Shown in pieces: positions 32,161-41,412 of a stretch of DNA of 42,195 nucleotides. The position numbers were made by a program, and so were the translations under genes. Source of the DNA: a virus; IMG/VR virus record IMGVR_UViG_3300045921_000443, positions 1 to 42,195 of that record, one strand, 5' to 3'. Positions within the stretch are counted from its first letter, which is position 1. Each line of letters opens with the position of its first letter. The notes under the pieces were generated by a model that saw only the letters and a list, made by a program, of their open reading frames with translations, did not search any database and was not told the origin of the DNA.

Positions 32161-33327
32161 ATGTCTAAATTAAAAGATAAACTAACAGAGTCTCCTGAAA
32201 CATCTAGTAAAGGAGACTCATTAGATAGCTTGTTAAGCCAACTTGTCAAGCAACATAACGCTTTACAGCCCAAAAGCGCTATGTTTGGAGAAGAAGAATT
32301 GGGATCAACCGTAGAAATATTTATCCCAACAGGATCTATTGCATTAGACACTATTATTTCAAATAAAGAAGTAGGAGGTTGGCCATGTGGTAGAATAGTA
32401 GAATTATATGGAGAACAAGCTTATGGAAAAACTTCTATTTGTTTTCAAGCAATGGCTAATACTCAAAAAATGGGTGGTTTGGCTATTTTTATTGATGCGG
32501 AAAATGCAGCTTCAGACGAGTTAATGAAAGCGTATGGCGTAGATACTAGTAAAATACTTTATTCTAATTTAGATTTGGTAGAAGATATTTTTGATGCGTT
32601 AGAAAAAAACCTAACTGTGATTGCAAGTTCCGAAACAATGAAGAAAAAACCTACACTGGTTGTAATTGATTCGTTAGCAGCTATTAAATCTAAAAAATTA
32701 GTAGAAGGTACGTATGATTATAACATGAATACACAAGGAGAATTTGCAAAAATTCTAGGATTAGCATTAAAAAGAATTTTACCTTTTTTACATAAAGCTA
32801 ACGCCTGTTTAATAGTAATTAATCAATTGCGTGATAAACTAGGAGTAATGGGAGGTGATACTAAATATACTCCAGGGGGTAATGCGTTAAAATTTTACGC
32901 TACTCTACGCTTACGTTTATTAGGAAAAAAATTAATTACTGTTAAGGAACATGCCACTGGTGAAGATGTTGCAATTGGAGCAGAGGTTTCAATTCGTACA
33001 GATAAAAATAAACTTGGACCACCGCAACGAAGAGTAGATTTTCAATTAGATTTTAGTAGTGGAATAAATGAGTATAATGAATGGATTACTTATTTAACAA
33101 ATCTCGGTTATGTAACAAGAGGTGGTTCGTGGTATACGATTACAGAAAAATTTCCACTACCTCAATATCATAACAAAAAATTCCAAAGATCTAATTTTGA
33201 TGAAATATTAGAAGATCCAGAAGCTTACGAAACAATTAAAAAAGTAATTATTAAGGGCTTTATTCGCAATAGTGATACCAATTCAATAGATATTATTGAA
33301 GAAAAGAACCCTGAAATTACGGATTAA
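32161..33327 (+). CDS. recA: RecA/UvsX-like recombinase
   Basis: A 388-aa protein with Walker A GEQAYGKTS (84-92), an IDAENA segment (111-116, cf. RecA IDAEH), Walker B LVVID (166-170), and the DNA-binding loop region NQLRDKLGVM then TPGGNALKFYATLRL (221-251). It forms the strand-exchange filament in recombination-dependent replication and repair, working with the ssDNA-binding protein encoded just upstream. Its length is close to T4 UvsX (391 aa). The C-terminal ~100 residues look alpha/beta and divergent. A terminator follows at 33350. Confidence 0.92.
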   Translation: MSKLKDKLTESPETSSKGDSLDSLLSQLVKQHNALQPKSAMFGEEELGSTVEIFIPTGSIALDTIISNKEVGGWPCGRIVELYGEQAYGKTSICFQAMANTQKMGGLAIFIDAENAASDELMKAYGVDTSKILYSNLDLVEDIFDALEKNLTVIASSETMKKKPTLVVIDSLAAIKSKKLVEGTYDYNMNTQGEFAKILGLALKRILPFLHKANACLIVINQLRDKLGVMGGDTKYTPGGNALKFYATLRLRLLGKKLITVKEHATGEDVAIGAEVSIRTDKNKLGPPQRRVDFQLDFSSGINEYNEWITYLTNLGYVTRGGSWYTITEKFPLPQYHNKKFQRSNFDEILEDPEAYETIKKVIIKGFIRNSDTNSIDIIEEKNPEITD

Positions 33328-33349
33328 TTCAAAATAAAAGTATAATTTT

Positions 33350-33383
33350 AAAAGGGAGAGATGTTTGTTTCTCCCTTTTTTTT
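33350..33383 (+). terminator. Rho-independent terminator
   Basis: AAAAGGGAGA (33350-33359) pairs with TCTCCCTTTT (33370-33379) around a 10-nt loop, followed by a T run to 33383. It separates the recombinase gene from the exonuclease gene. Confidence 0.8.
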
Positions 33384-33395
33384 CATCTTACATAA

Positions 33396-34349
33396 ATGGA
33401 ACGTATTTTATATATTGATGGCTATAATATTTTTTATCAAATGTATAGTCGTAATACAGCTAAAGATTCTAATGCTGAGCCTATAGGAGGATATGTTGGA
33501 AGTATTAATTTTTTACAAAAAGTAATTGATAAATTTAAACCGAATAAAGTATATTATGTTTTTGATGGTTTATCAGCAGGACAGAGACGTAAATCTTTAT
33601 ATCCAGGTTATAAAGATAAAAGGGGTCGTAAACACAGAAGTGTAAATATTAAATTAGGAGCAGGGGAAATAGAAGAAACTGTCTCTAACGAAGATTATCA
33701 AATGGGGTTATTAATTAATGCTTTAAAACAACTTCCTGTTACAATATTAACTATTCCTTATTACGAAGCAGATGATATTATTACTTATCTAGTTAGTAAA
33801 AACAATGCTGCTTTAAATATTATTTGTAGTACTGATAAAGATTATTTACAGTTAGTGCGAGAAAATATATATGTATGGTCTCCTCAGCAAAAAGTTTTAT
33901 ATACTCCTGAAGAAGTAAGAATTAAATACAATGTTATTCCTGAAAACTTTCCGTATTATAGGGCAATAATTGGAGATTCTTCTGACAAATTAAAAGGAAT
34001 AAAAGGCATAGGTGATAAGACGTTACTTAAACATATAGATTTTACTACAAAACCTTTTATAGATATAGGTGATTTTTGGGAACAAATAGATTTATTAGAA
34101 GAAAATAAAACTTTGTTAAAACTAAAGGAAAATAAAAAAGAAATGCATCTAATGTATAAATTAATGGTATTAGAGCCTGATAATGTTTCTTTGTCTGCTA
34201 GAGAATTAATTCAACAACAAGAAGAAGAGCAACAAAACAAAACCTTTTCGAAATTTGCATTTAAATTTTTTTGCAGTAAAAACCAATTAGATAGTATTTT
34301 AGGTAATTTTGATTCTTGGGTAAGACCTTTTATGTTTGTAAAAAACTAA
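33396..34349 (+). CDS. 5'-3' exonuclease (FEN / T4 RNase H type)
   Basis: A 317-aa FEN-family nuclease with the acidic metal-binding residues in place: D8 (YIDGYN), D57 (VFDG), E124/D126/D127 (YEADD), D147/D149 (STDKD), D194/D197 (GDSSD), and the helix-hairpin motif GIKGIGDKTLLKH (201-213) that binds DNA. It would remove RNA primers and 5' flaps in replication. It is of similar length to T4 RNase H. It lies 14 nt upstream of the helicase gene. Confidence 0.9.
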   Translation: MERILYIDGYNIFYQMYSRNTAKDSNAEPIGGYVGSINFLQKVIDKFKPNKVYYVFDGLSAGQRRKSLYPGYKDKRGRKHRSVNIKLGAGEIEETVSNEDYQMGLLINALKQLPVTILTIPYYEADDIITYLVSKNNAALNIICSTDKDYLQLVRENIYVWSPQQKVLYTPEEVRIKYNVIPENFPYYRAIIGDSSDKLKGIKGIGDKTLLKHIDFTTKPFIDIGDFWEQIDLLEENKTLLKLKENKKEMHLMYKLMVLEPDNVSLSARELIQQQEEEQQNKTFSKFAFKFFCSKNQLDSILGNFDSWVRPFMFVKN

Positions 34350-34363
34350 TCAGATTTAAGTAA

Positions 34364-35701
34364 ATGACAGAAATTAAAGAAATACAAGAAACATTAGATA
34401 AAGATTTTAGTAAATACGGACAAAAGTTTCAATTAGCACTTTTATCTTTATTAATCCAAGATCGATCTTTTGCTAATAATATTAGACTAATATTATCTCC
34501 AGAATATTTTGATAACATTTATTGTCAAAATATTTGTAGAATGATATTAGATTATATGAATACTTATCATAGTGTGCCAGATTTTGAAACTTTAAAAATG
34601 ATTATTGAAACAGATAATGAAATAGTATCTACTAAAGTTTATTTGATGACTTTAGATTCAATTATCAAAGCTAACCTATCTAATAGAGAATTTATTCAAC
34701 AAGAAGCTCAAAAGTTTTGTTTTACTAAATTTGCTTTAAAAAAAATAGAAGAAGAAACAGCATTAATACTTAAAGGAGATTTTGAAAAAGCGCGTAATGT
34801 TTCTTTTGTAAAATATAAACCTGTAAACACAGGAGTAAAAGAATATGATTTAAAGAAGGATTACAATTTAGTATTACAAGAAAAAGTAAATATCCCCGTA
34901 CCTACTAATTTACCTTCTATTAATAAAATTTCACAAGGTGGTCCAGGTGCTGGAAATTTATGTATTGTAGTAGCTCAATCAAACTTCGGAAAAAGCAATT
35001 ATTTAGTTTCTCTAGCACAAGGGGCAGCTAAAGATGGTAAAAAGGTTGTTTATTTTAGTTTAGAAACAGACGGTGTACAATTAATGCAAAGAGCTATTGC
35101 AAATTTATCTAATTTACAACAAGAATTATTAAAAGAACACCCTTTATTAATAAAAGAAAAAATAGATAAGCTTAAAGGAAATATAAAACTTATTGAATTA
35201 AAATCAATTGACGCTTATGTAGATAAGTTAAAAATGTTAATTGATGAAATGAAAGCAGATAATTTTTTTCCTGAACTTATTATTGTTGATGGGCTTAATC
35301 AAGTTAAAGCACCATTACACTTAAAATTTACCAATTCAAATGATAAGTTTGAATATCTAGCAGAAGAACTAAGAGATTTAGCTAAGGAAGAACAGATTCC
35401 CATTTGGTGCGCTTTCCAACAAAACAGGTGTTTATCTCTTGATACTAAAGTAGAAACACCAGATGGAACTAAATTGCTTAAAGACTTAAAAGAAGGTGAG
35501 TTAATTTTAACTCACGAAGGGTTTAAAAAAGTTTTAAAAGTGTACCCGGTTGAAAAACAGCCAGTATATAAAATAAAAATGAAAAGCGGTGAAGAAATTA
35601 TATGTTCAATTAATCACGAGTTCCCTACCCCCAATGGATTAAAAAGTATTAAAAACGGACTGAAAGTTGGAGATCAGTTCTTTTTAAAAAGAAAAGATTA
35701 A
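34364..35701 (+). CDS. dnaB: Replicative helicase N-part fused to N-intein
   Basis: The 445-aa product has two parts. Residues 1-355 are the N-terminal ~75% of a DnaB/gp41-type helicase: N-terminal helical domain, Walker A AQSNFGKSN (204-212), FSLET with the catalytic Glu (231-235), Walker B IIVDG (306-310), ending in motif FQQNR. C356 starts an intein: CLSLDTKVETPDG (block A), then block B EEIICSINHEFPTPNG, ending GDQFFLKRKD before the stop. It resembles the split inteins of phage gp41 helicases (gp41-8-like), inserted after the conserved 'QxNR' of the helicase loop. Splicing with the 35761 product gives a ~464-aa helicase. Confidence 0.9.
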   Translation: MTEIKEIQETLDKDFSKYGQKFQLALLSLLIQDRSFANNIRLILSPEYFDNIYCQNICRMILDYMNTYHSVPDFETLKMIIETDNEIVSTKVYLMTLDSIIKANLSNREFIQQEAQKFCFTKFALKKIEEETALILKGDFEKARNVSFVKYKPVNTGVKEYDLKKDYNLVLQEKVNIPVPTNLPSINKISQGGPGAGNLCIVVAQSNFGKSNYLVSLAQGAAKDGKKVVYFSLETDGVQLMQRAIANLSNLQQELLKEHPLLIKEKIDKLKGNIKLIELKSIDAYVDKLKMLIDEMKADNFFPELIIVDGLNQVKAPLHLKFTNSNDKFEYLAEELRDLAKEEQIPIWCAFQQNRCLSLDTKVETPDGTKLLKDLKEGELILTHEGFKKVLKVYPVEKQPVYKIKMKSGEEIICSINHEFPTPNGLKSIKNGLKVGDQFFLKRKD

Positions 35702-35760
35702 TTTAAAGATAACTTAAGTAATAGATTTAGATTCGCAGGAAAACATATATAAACCTTAAA

Positions 35761-36228
35761 ATGAATTTTATGTTAAATTTAGAAAATCTAAGACTTGAAG
35801 AAATAGAAAGTATCGAATTACTAGGAGAACAGCCTACCGTTGATATTACTGTAGAAGATACACATATGTTTTTTGCTAATGGAATTTATACTCATAATAG
35901 TGGGTACAACAAAGAAATTGCAGATGAACAAAATATAGGTAAAGCAATCGAAGTATATCAAGTGTGTGATTTTATGCTTATGTTCACACAGTCTATTCCT
36001 CAACAGGAACAAGGTGAGTGTTATGTACAAGTTTTAAAAAATCGTTTAGGTCCTAAAGGTTTGATGTTAAAATTAAAATACGATCCTAATAGAGTATTGT
36101 TTATGGAGCTAGAAACAGTACAACGTAGTTTGTTATATGACAAACAAATGAAAGAAACTACATTACAGGGATTAGATATCGCTAGAAAAAAACTAGACGA
36201 AATTCGTAGCAAAAAACAGGATAAATAA
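35761..36228 (+). CDS. dnaB: C-intein fused to replicative helicase C-part
   Basis: A 155-aa protein. Residues 1-46 are the C-intein: EEIESIELLGEQPTVDITVE (block F), HMFFANGIYTHN (block G, with the final N46). The next residue is S47, the +1 nucleophile, then SGYNKEIADEQNIGKAIEVY and the rest of the helicase C-terminal domain (109 aa: VCDFMLMF, NRLGPKG). The start ATG gives a short N-terminal sequence, as in other C-inteins. It lies 59 nt after the N-part stop in another frame. The spliced helicase is about the length of T4 gp41. Confidence 0.9.
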   Translation: MNFMLNLENLRLEEIESIELLGEQPTVDITVEDTHMFFANGIYTHNSGYNKEIADEQNIGKAIEVYQVCDFMLMFTQSIPQQEQGECYVQVLKNRLGPKGLMLKLKYDPNRVLFMELETVQRSLLYDKQMKETTLQGLDIARKKLDEIRSKKQDK

Positions 36229-36256
36229 ATATAGAAGATTTTTTTTTTTTATAATA

Positions 36257-36282
36257 AAAAGTTTTAGTTTACTAAAACTTTT
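36257..36282. terminator. Inverted repeat / possible terminator
   Basis: AAAAGTTTTAGT (36257-36268) and ACTAAAACTTTT (36271-36282) are perfect 12-bp complements with a 2-nt spacer, a T-run (36239-36250) lies just before. In the gap between the helicase C-part and nrdA. It could end transcription in either direction or be an operator-like dyad. Confidence 0.5.
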
Positions 36283-36398
36283 GCAAATATTTTTATGCTA
36301 TTTTTTGATATATATTTTTACAACTTCACTCGCAAAAGATAATAGATTTTTAACCTTTAAGTAGTTCATATCTAAAAATAATTTTAAAAGACAAAACA

Positions 36399-38699
36399 AT
36401 GATACATGTTATTAAACGTGATGGTTCTAAAGAAGAACTTAATTATGAAAAAATTAATCAAATTTTATTATGGGCAACAGAAGGTATTTCAGGGGTATCT
36501 GCTTCAGATGTTGCAATGAATGCTAAATTACAATTATATGATAATATAACAACAGAAGAAATTCATAAAGTATTAATACAATCTGCAACTAATTTAATTA
36601 GTGTTAAAACACCTAATTATCAATATGTTGCTGCAAATTTAACAAATTATTTATTGCGTAAACAAGTATTCGGTTCGGCTATCAATTTACCTTCATTATA
36701 TGAGGTTATAAAAACAAATGTAGAATTAGGGGTATATGAAAAAGATTTATTAGAAAAATATTCTAAAGAAGAAATACAAAAAATTAATAGTTTTATAGTA
36801 CATGACCGCGATTATGATTTTACTTATGCTGGTATACAACAATTAATTGATAAGTACTTAGTAAGAGATCGTAAAACAGGTAAAATATATGAAACTCCCC
36901 AATTCATGTATATACTAATTCCTATGACTTTATATATGAATGAGCCTAATAGGATAAAGTTAATTAAGGAATTTTATAATTGTGCTTCTAAGCATAGATT
37001 AAGTCTTCCTACTCCAATTATGGCCGGCGCAAGAACTCCTATTAAACAATATTCTAGCTGTGTTCTTATTGATGTAGATGATAGTTTAGACAGTATTTTT
37101 AATTCTAATACAGCTATAGGAAAATATACAGCTAGAAGAGCGGGTATTGGTATTAATGCAGGGAGAATTAGAGCTTTAGGAGATAAAATAGGAAACGGTG
37201 AAGTAGTGCATACTGGAGTGATTCCGTTTTTACGAATGTTTCAAGATACAACAAGATCATGTACACAAAATGGTATTAGAGGAGGTAATTCTACAATTCA
37301 TTTTCCTTTCTGGCATAAAGAAATACAAGACATTATTGTATTAAAAAACAATAAAGGAACAGATGATAATAGAGTAAGACATGCTGATTATTCAATACAA
37401 TTATCTAAATTGTTTTACAAAAGAGTTATAGAAAATAAATCAATTTCATTATTTTCTCCAGCTGAAGTTCCTCTTCTAATGAGTACTTTTGGGGTTGATG
37501 ATGAAAAATTCACTCAATTATATGAGCAATATGAAAAAGATCCTAATATAAGTAAAATAACTATCTCAGCTAGAGATTTAATGTCATCAATCGCTAGAGA
37601 AAGAATAGATACAGGTAGAATTTATATTCAAAATTTAGATCATGCAAATTCTCACAGTTCTTTTCAAGATAAAATATGGATGTCTAATTTATGTCAAGAA
37701 ATTACATTACCTACTTGCCCTATTAGTGCTGTAGATGATAAAGAGGGTGAAATTGCATTATGTGTATTAGCTGCAATTAATTTAGGTGTTGTAAGAATGT
37801 CACATTTAGAAGAAGATTTAAAAGATGTTTGTGAGCAAGCAGTACGAATTTTAGATGGAGTTATTACTCACCAAGATTATCCAATCGAGGCAGCAAAAAA
37901 AATGTTACAAAGAAGATCATTAGGTATTGGAGTGACTAATTTTGCTTATTTCTTAGCAAAACATAATTTAAATTATGATTCATCTAAAGAAACACTAGAA
38001 ACGGTTAATAAATTATTTGAACATATTCAATATTATTGCTTATTAGCTTCAAACAAATTAGCTAAAGAAAAAGGCGCATGTGAATTATTTAATAAAACTA
38101 AGTATTCTTTAGGAATTTTACCTATTGATACTTACAATAAAAATGTCGATAAGTTAGTTGATAATAAATTAAATTTGGATTGGGAATCTTTAAGAAAAGA
38201 TATTAAAGAATATGGGTTAAGAAATTCTACTTTAACTGCATTAATGCCTTGTGAAAGTTCGTCTTTAGTTACAAACTCAACTAACGGAATTGAGCCAATT
38301 AGAGATTTAATTATTACTAAAAAATCTAAACAAGGTACAGTAAGAATGGTAGTTCCAGAAATGACAAAATTGAAAAATAAATATGGTTTTGCGTTTCAAG
38401 TAACTAATGATTCTATTAATAAAATTACAGCAGTAATGCAAAAATGGATTGACCAAGGTATTAGTGTTAATCATTATTATAACCCATTTAAATTTAAAGA
38501 CGGGGAAATTCCAATTGGAGAAATTACTAAAGATATTATGAGTTTTTATCAGTATGGCGGAAAACAATTATATTATGCTAACACATATGATGATAAAAAA
38601 GACACTTTTGATTTTGATTCTAAAAAAGATAATCTTAATTTTACAGAAGATAATTCATTAGTTGAAGCAGGATGTGAAGGTGGAGCATGTTCAGTATAA
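36399..38699 (+). CDS. nrdA: Ribonucleotide reductase class Ia, large subunit
   Basis: A 766-aa protein closely patterned on E. coli NrdA (761 aa). An ATP-cone lies at about 1-95 (VIKRDGSKEELNYEKINQIL). Catalytic residues: C221 (SSCVLI), C432 with N430/E434 (SNLCQEI, thiyl radical site), C455 (IALCVL) forming the disulfide pair with C221, and the C-terminal redox Cys pair C759/C764 (CEGGAC). Further motifs: RRAGIGINAGRIRALG, NGIRGGNST, HGLRNSTLTALM-like stretch GLRNSTLTALMPCESSS. It reduces ribonucleoside diphosphates to supply dNTPs. It forms an operon with nrdB 12 nt downstream. No insertion or intein seen. Confidence 0.97.
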   Translation: MIHVIKRDGSKEELNYEKINQILLWATEGISGVSASDVAMNAKLQLYDNITTEEIHKVLIQSATNLISVKTPNYQYVAANLTNYLLRKQVFGSAINLPSLYEVIKTNVELGVYEKDLLEKYSKEEIQKINSFIVHDRDYDFTYAGIQQLIDKYLVRDRKTGKIYETPQFMYILIPMTLYMNEPNRIKLIKEFYNCASKHRLSLPTPIMAGARTPIKQYSSCVLIDVDDSLDSIFNSNTAIGKYTARRAGIGINAGRIRALGDKIGNGEVVHTGVIPFLRMFQDTTRSCTQNGIRGGNSTIHFPFWHKEIQDIIVLKNNKGTDDNRVRHADYSIQLSKLFYKRVIENKSISLFSPAEVPLLMSTFGVDDEKFTQLYEQYEKDPNISKITISARDLMSSIARERIDTGRIYIQNLDHANSHSSFQDKIWMSNLCQEITLPTCPISAVDDKEGEIALCVLAAINLGVVRMSHLEEDLKDVCEQAVRILDGVITHQDYPIEAAKKMLQRRSLGIGVTNFAYFLAKHNLNYDSSKETLETVNKLFEHIQYYCLLASNKLAKEKGACELFNKTKYSLGILPIDTYNKNVDKLVDNKLNLDWESLRKDIKEYGLRNSTLTALMPCESSSLVTNSTNGIEPIRDLIITKKSKQGTVRMVVPEMTKLKNKYGFAFQVTNDSINKITAVMQKWIDQGISVNHYYNPFKFKDGEIPIGEITKDIMSFYQYGGKQLYYANTYDDKKDTFDFDSKKDNLNFTEDNSLVEAGCEGGACSV

Positions 38700-38711
38700 C
38701 TTAAAATAATT

Positions 38712-39800
38712 ATGAATAGTATGAATAGCAAATCAATTATCAATCTCAATCAAGTAGATTTTTTAAAAGAGCCTTTGTTTTTTGGGCAACCTTTAAATAT
38801 ACAAAGGTATGATTCTTTTAAGTACCCTAATATATTTGAATTGTTTAAAAAACAAATAGGTTTTTTTTGGAGACCAGAAGAAGTTAATTTAGGGTCTAAA
38901 GAAAAAGCTGATTATACTTCTTTAACGCCTCATGAACAATTTATTTTTACGAAAAATTTAGGCTATCAAATCTTATTAGATTCAGTACAATCTCGAGGGA
39001 TTTCGCATCTTTTAGAAGATTGTTCAAATCCTGAATTAGAGGCATTTGCTAAGTCTTGGGAATTTTTTGAAACAATACATTCTTATTCATATACTTATAT
39101 TATTAAAAATATTTATCCTAATCCTGGAGAAATATTTGATCAAATATTAGTAGATGAGGAAATTTTAAAAAGAACTTCTTCTGTAACTCATTATTATGAT
39201 AATTTAATTAATAGTATTCCAGAAGATAGTATTGATGCTCGTAAGAAGAAGTTATATTTGACATTAATGTCAATTAACATTTTAGAAGGAATTCGCTTTT
39301 ATGTTTCTTTTGCTTGCTCGTATTCTTTTGCGGAAAACAAAAAAATGGAGGGAAACGCTAAAATTATCTCTTTAATTAATCGAGATGAAAATCTACATTT
39401 AGGATTTACTCAATTTATTTTAAGAAAATTACAAGAAGATCCTAGTGAAGGTTTTCAACATATAGTAGAAGAATGTAAAGAAATTGTAATACAAATGTTT
39501 AAAGATGCTGCAGAAGAAGAAATGGAATGGGCAAAATACTTATTCAAAGATGGAGCTATGTTAGGTTTAAACGAAACAATATTATGTGAATATATGAAAT
39601 GGTTAACTAATACACGTATGAAAGCTTTAAAATTAGAACCAATTTTTGAAAAAGTAAATAATCCAATACCATGGATTAATAGTTGGACTGATAGTAAAAG
39701 TGTTCAAGTAGCACCACAAGAAACAGCTATTGAAAGCTATGTTGTAGGATCATATAAACAAGATATTGACGAAACAGATTTTTCAGAATTTGATATATGA
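38712..39800 (+). CDS. nrdB: Ribonucleotide reductase class Ia, small subunit
   Basis: A 362-aa protein with the di-iron ligands in order: D90 (LLDSVQSR), E120 and H123 (ETIHSYSYT), E192 (NILEG), E226 and H229 (RDENLH), and the tyrosyl radical Y127 that matches E. coli Y122. It makes the radical used by NrdA. The C-terminal 20 residues (ETDFSEFDI) are acidic, as needed for binding the large subunit. The start is ambiguous by three residues (M1 or M4). Stop codon is TGA. Confidence 0.95.
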   Translation: MNSMNSKSIINLNQVDFLKEPLFFGQPLNIQRYDSFKYPNIFELFKKQIGFFWRPEEVNLGSKEKADYTSLTPHEQFIFTKNLGYQILLDSVQSRGISHLLEDCSNPELEAFAKSWEFFETIHSYSYTYIIKNIYPNPGEIFDQILVDEEILKRTSSVTHYYDNLINSIPEDSIDARKKKLYLTLMSINILEGIRFYVSFACSYSFAENKKMEGNAKIISLINRDENLHLGFTQFILRKLQEDPSEGFQHIVEECKEIVIQMFKDAAEEEMEWAKYLFKDGAMLGLNETILCEYMKWLTNTRMKALKLEPIFEKVNNPIPWINSWTDSKSVQVAPQETAIESYVVGSYKQDIDETDFSEFDI

Positions 39801-39848
39801 ATTACTTAAAAATCTAATTAATTTTTAAAATTTTTAAAACAAATCTTT

Positions 39849-40844
39849 ATGAAAAACCCAAAAGTAATAGCAGAAATAAAAAAAATAATTAAAAATTTAA
39901 ACTTAAATTGTACTTTAAAAGAATTTAAAGATAAAGTAAATTGGAATTATATTTCAGAATATCAAAATCTATCTGAAGATTTTATAAAAGAGTTTAAAGA
40001 TAAAGTAAATTGGGATTATATTTCAATGTATCAAAAATTGTCAGAAAAATTTATTAAAGAATTTAAAAATAAAGTAAATTGGCGTTGGATTTCAATACAT
40101 CAAAAATTATCTGAAGATTTCATAAAAGAATTTCGAGATAAAGTAGATTGACATTGTATTTCAATACATCAGAAACTATCTGAAGATTTTATTAAAGAAT
40201 TTAAAGATAAAGTAAATTGGTATTATGTTTCAACATGTCAAAAACTATCTGAAAAGTTTATAAGAGAATTTCAAGATAAAATGAATTGGAATTGTATTTC
40301 AATACATCAAAACTTATCTGAAGATTTCATAAGAGAATTTAAAGACAAAGTAGATTGGATTAATATTTCAACGTATCAAAAACTATCTGAAAAGTTTATA
40401 AAAGAGTTTAAAGATTATGTAGATTGGAATTGTGTTTCAACGTATCAAAAACTATCTAAGAAATTTATCAAAGAATTTAATTTAAAAATTTCTGAAGATA
40501 ACTGGTTATATAAATCTACTAAATATAAACTAGATAAACTATTAAAACCAGGTAAATATAAATTAAATGATGAAGGTTATTTTGTAGGTTATAAAGGAAT
40601 TAGAATTGACAGATATTCTAAGTTTAGCTTTCAATATCAATATTTAAAAAATCATGTTTATGAAAGCACAGCCGATTTTACAGATAATGAAAACTCATTT
40701 GGTTTATCAGTGGGTACTTATGATTATGCTGAAAATTACTGTAATGAATTAGTTATAGAAGTATGGTTTAAACCTAAGGATATAGCTAGAATAGTAAAAG
40801 ATGGGGAAAAGATAAGAGTTACTAAATTTTTGGTTAAAAGTTAA
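39849..40844 (+). pseudogene. Repeat protein interrupted by one TGA
   Basis: The frame from 39849 to 40844 (332 codons) is open except for a TGA at 40149-40151. The stop replaces a Trp codon in the repeat unit: units of ~23 residues run LSEDFIKEFKDKVNWDYISM..., 'NW' or 'DW' being followed by a hydrophobic/aromatic stretch. About eight units are seen, alternating LSED and LSEK starts, four on each side of the stop. The C-terminal domain (YKGIRIDRYSKFSFQYQYL ... IARIVKDGEKIRVTKFLV) is that seen after such repeats in other phage proteins. As the gene stands it would give a 100-aa fragment and possibly a re-start at 40281 (187 aa). Confidence 0.7.
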
Positions 40845-40873
40845 AATTTTGCGGGTTTTCTTTAAGAAAATAT

Positions 40874-40908
40874 AAAAAAAAGGAGACAATTATATCTCCT
40901 TTTTTTTA
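40874..40908. terminator. Bidirectional rho-independent terminator
   Basis: An A8-GGAGA arm (40874-40886) pairs with TCTCC-T8 (40895-40907) around an 8-nt loop. It sits between the repeat gene and the 40921 gene. Confidence 0.85.
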
Positions 40909-40920
40909 TATTTATCAATA

Positions 40921-41412
40921 ATGAAATACCCTTCTAAAGTTAATATATATAATTTGTCAAGTTTTTTTAATTTTAAACCCATTTCTCCAGGACAAATTTA
41001 TCCTGGAAATCTTATTCAATTTAACTATCGTTCTCCAGAAGGGGTTCATGATAAAAAGCCATTAGTATATGTATTAGAAGTAGAAGGAGATCGAATTTGG
41101 GGAATAAATTTACATTATAAGTTTTTTTTATTATCAAATTTAATACAAGATAAAATTAAATTAGTTGAGGGTGTTAAACAAGCTACTAATACATCACCTG
41201 AACCTACTCCAGGACAATTAAACAAACCACACATTCCGAACTTATCTGAGATTAAAAAAGAATTAGATAGCAAATCAATTCCTAATAACAATAAAATATC
41301 TCCTCAACTATTAGAACAACATCAATTATCAACGATACCTTCTGATATATTGCGTAATTATTTATATACACGTATTTCAGGATTACAAAAATTAATTTTT
41401 AAAGTTCAATGA
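40921..41412 (+). CDS. Phage protein of unknown function, beta-rich with NLHY motif
   Basis: A 163-aa protein. The N-terminal ~80 residues (PISPGQIYPGNLIQFNYRSP, PLVYVLEVEGDRIWGINLHY) form a small beta domain with 'GxNLHY', a pattern that recurs in T4-like and other large phages, role unknown. Residues ~90-130 are a proline/serine-rich linker, then a C-terminal helix. The stop codon overlaps the start of the next gene (ATGA, 41409-41412). Confidence 0.65.
   Translation: MKYPSKVNIYNLSSFFNFKPISPGQIYPGNLIQFNYRSPEGVHDKKPLVYVLEVEGDRIWGINLHYKFFLLSNLIQDKIKLVEGVKQATNTSPEPTPGQLNKPHIPNLSEIKKELDSKSIPNNNKISPQLLEQHQLSTIPSDILRNYLYTRISGLQKLIFKVQ

Noticed and set aside
35702-35760. Homing endonuclease or remnant between the helicase halves
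   Set aside because: The gap is only 59 nt and has no motif; both intein halves end and begin as in known naturally split inteins.
40149-40151. TGA reassigned to tryptophan
   Set aside because: TGA serves as the apparent stop at 22401, 30123, 39800 and 41412, and no other in-frame TGA is seen in the conserved genes.
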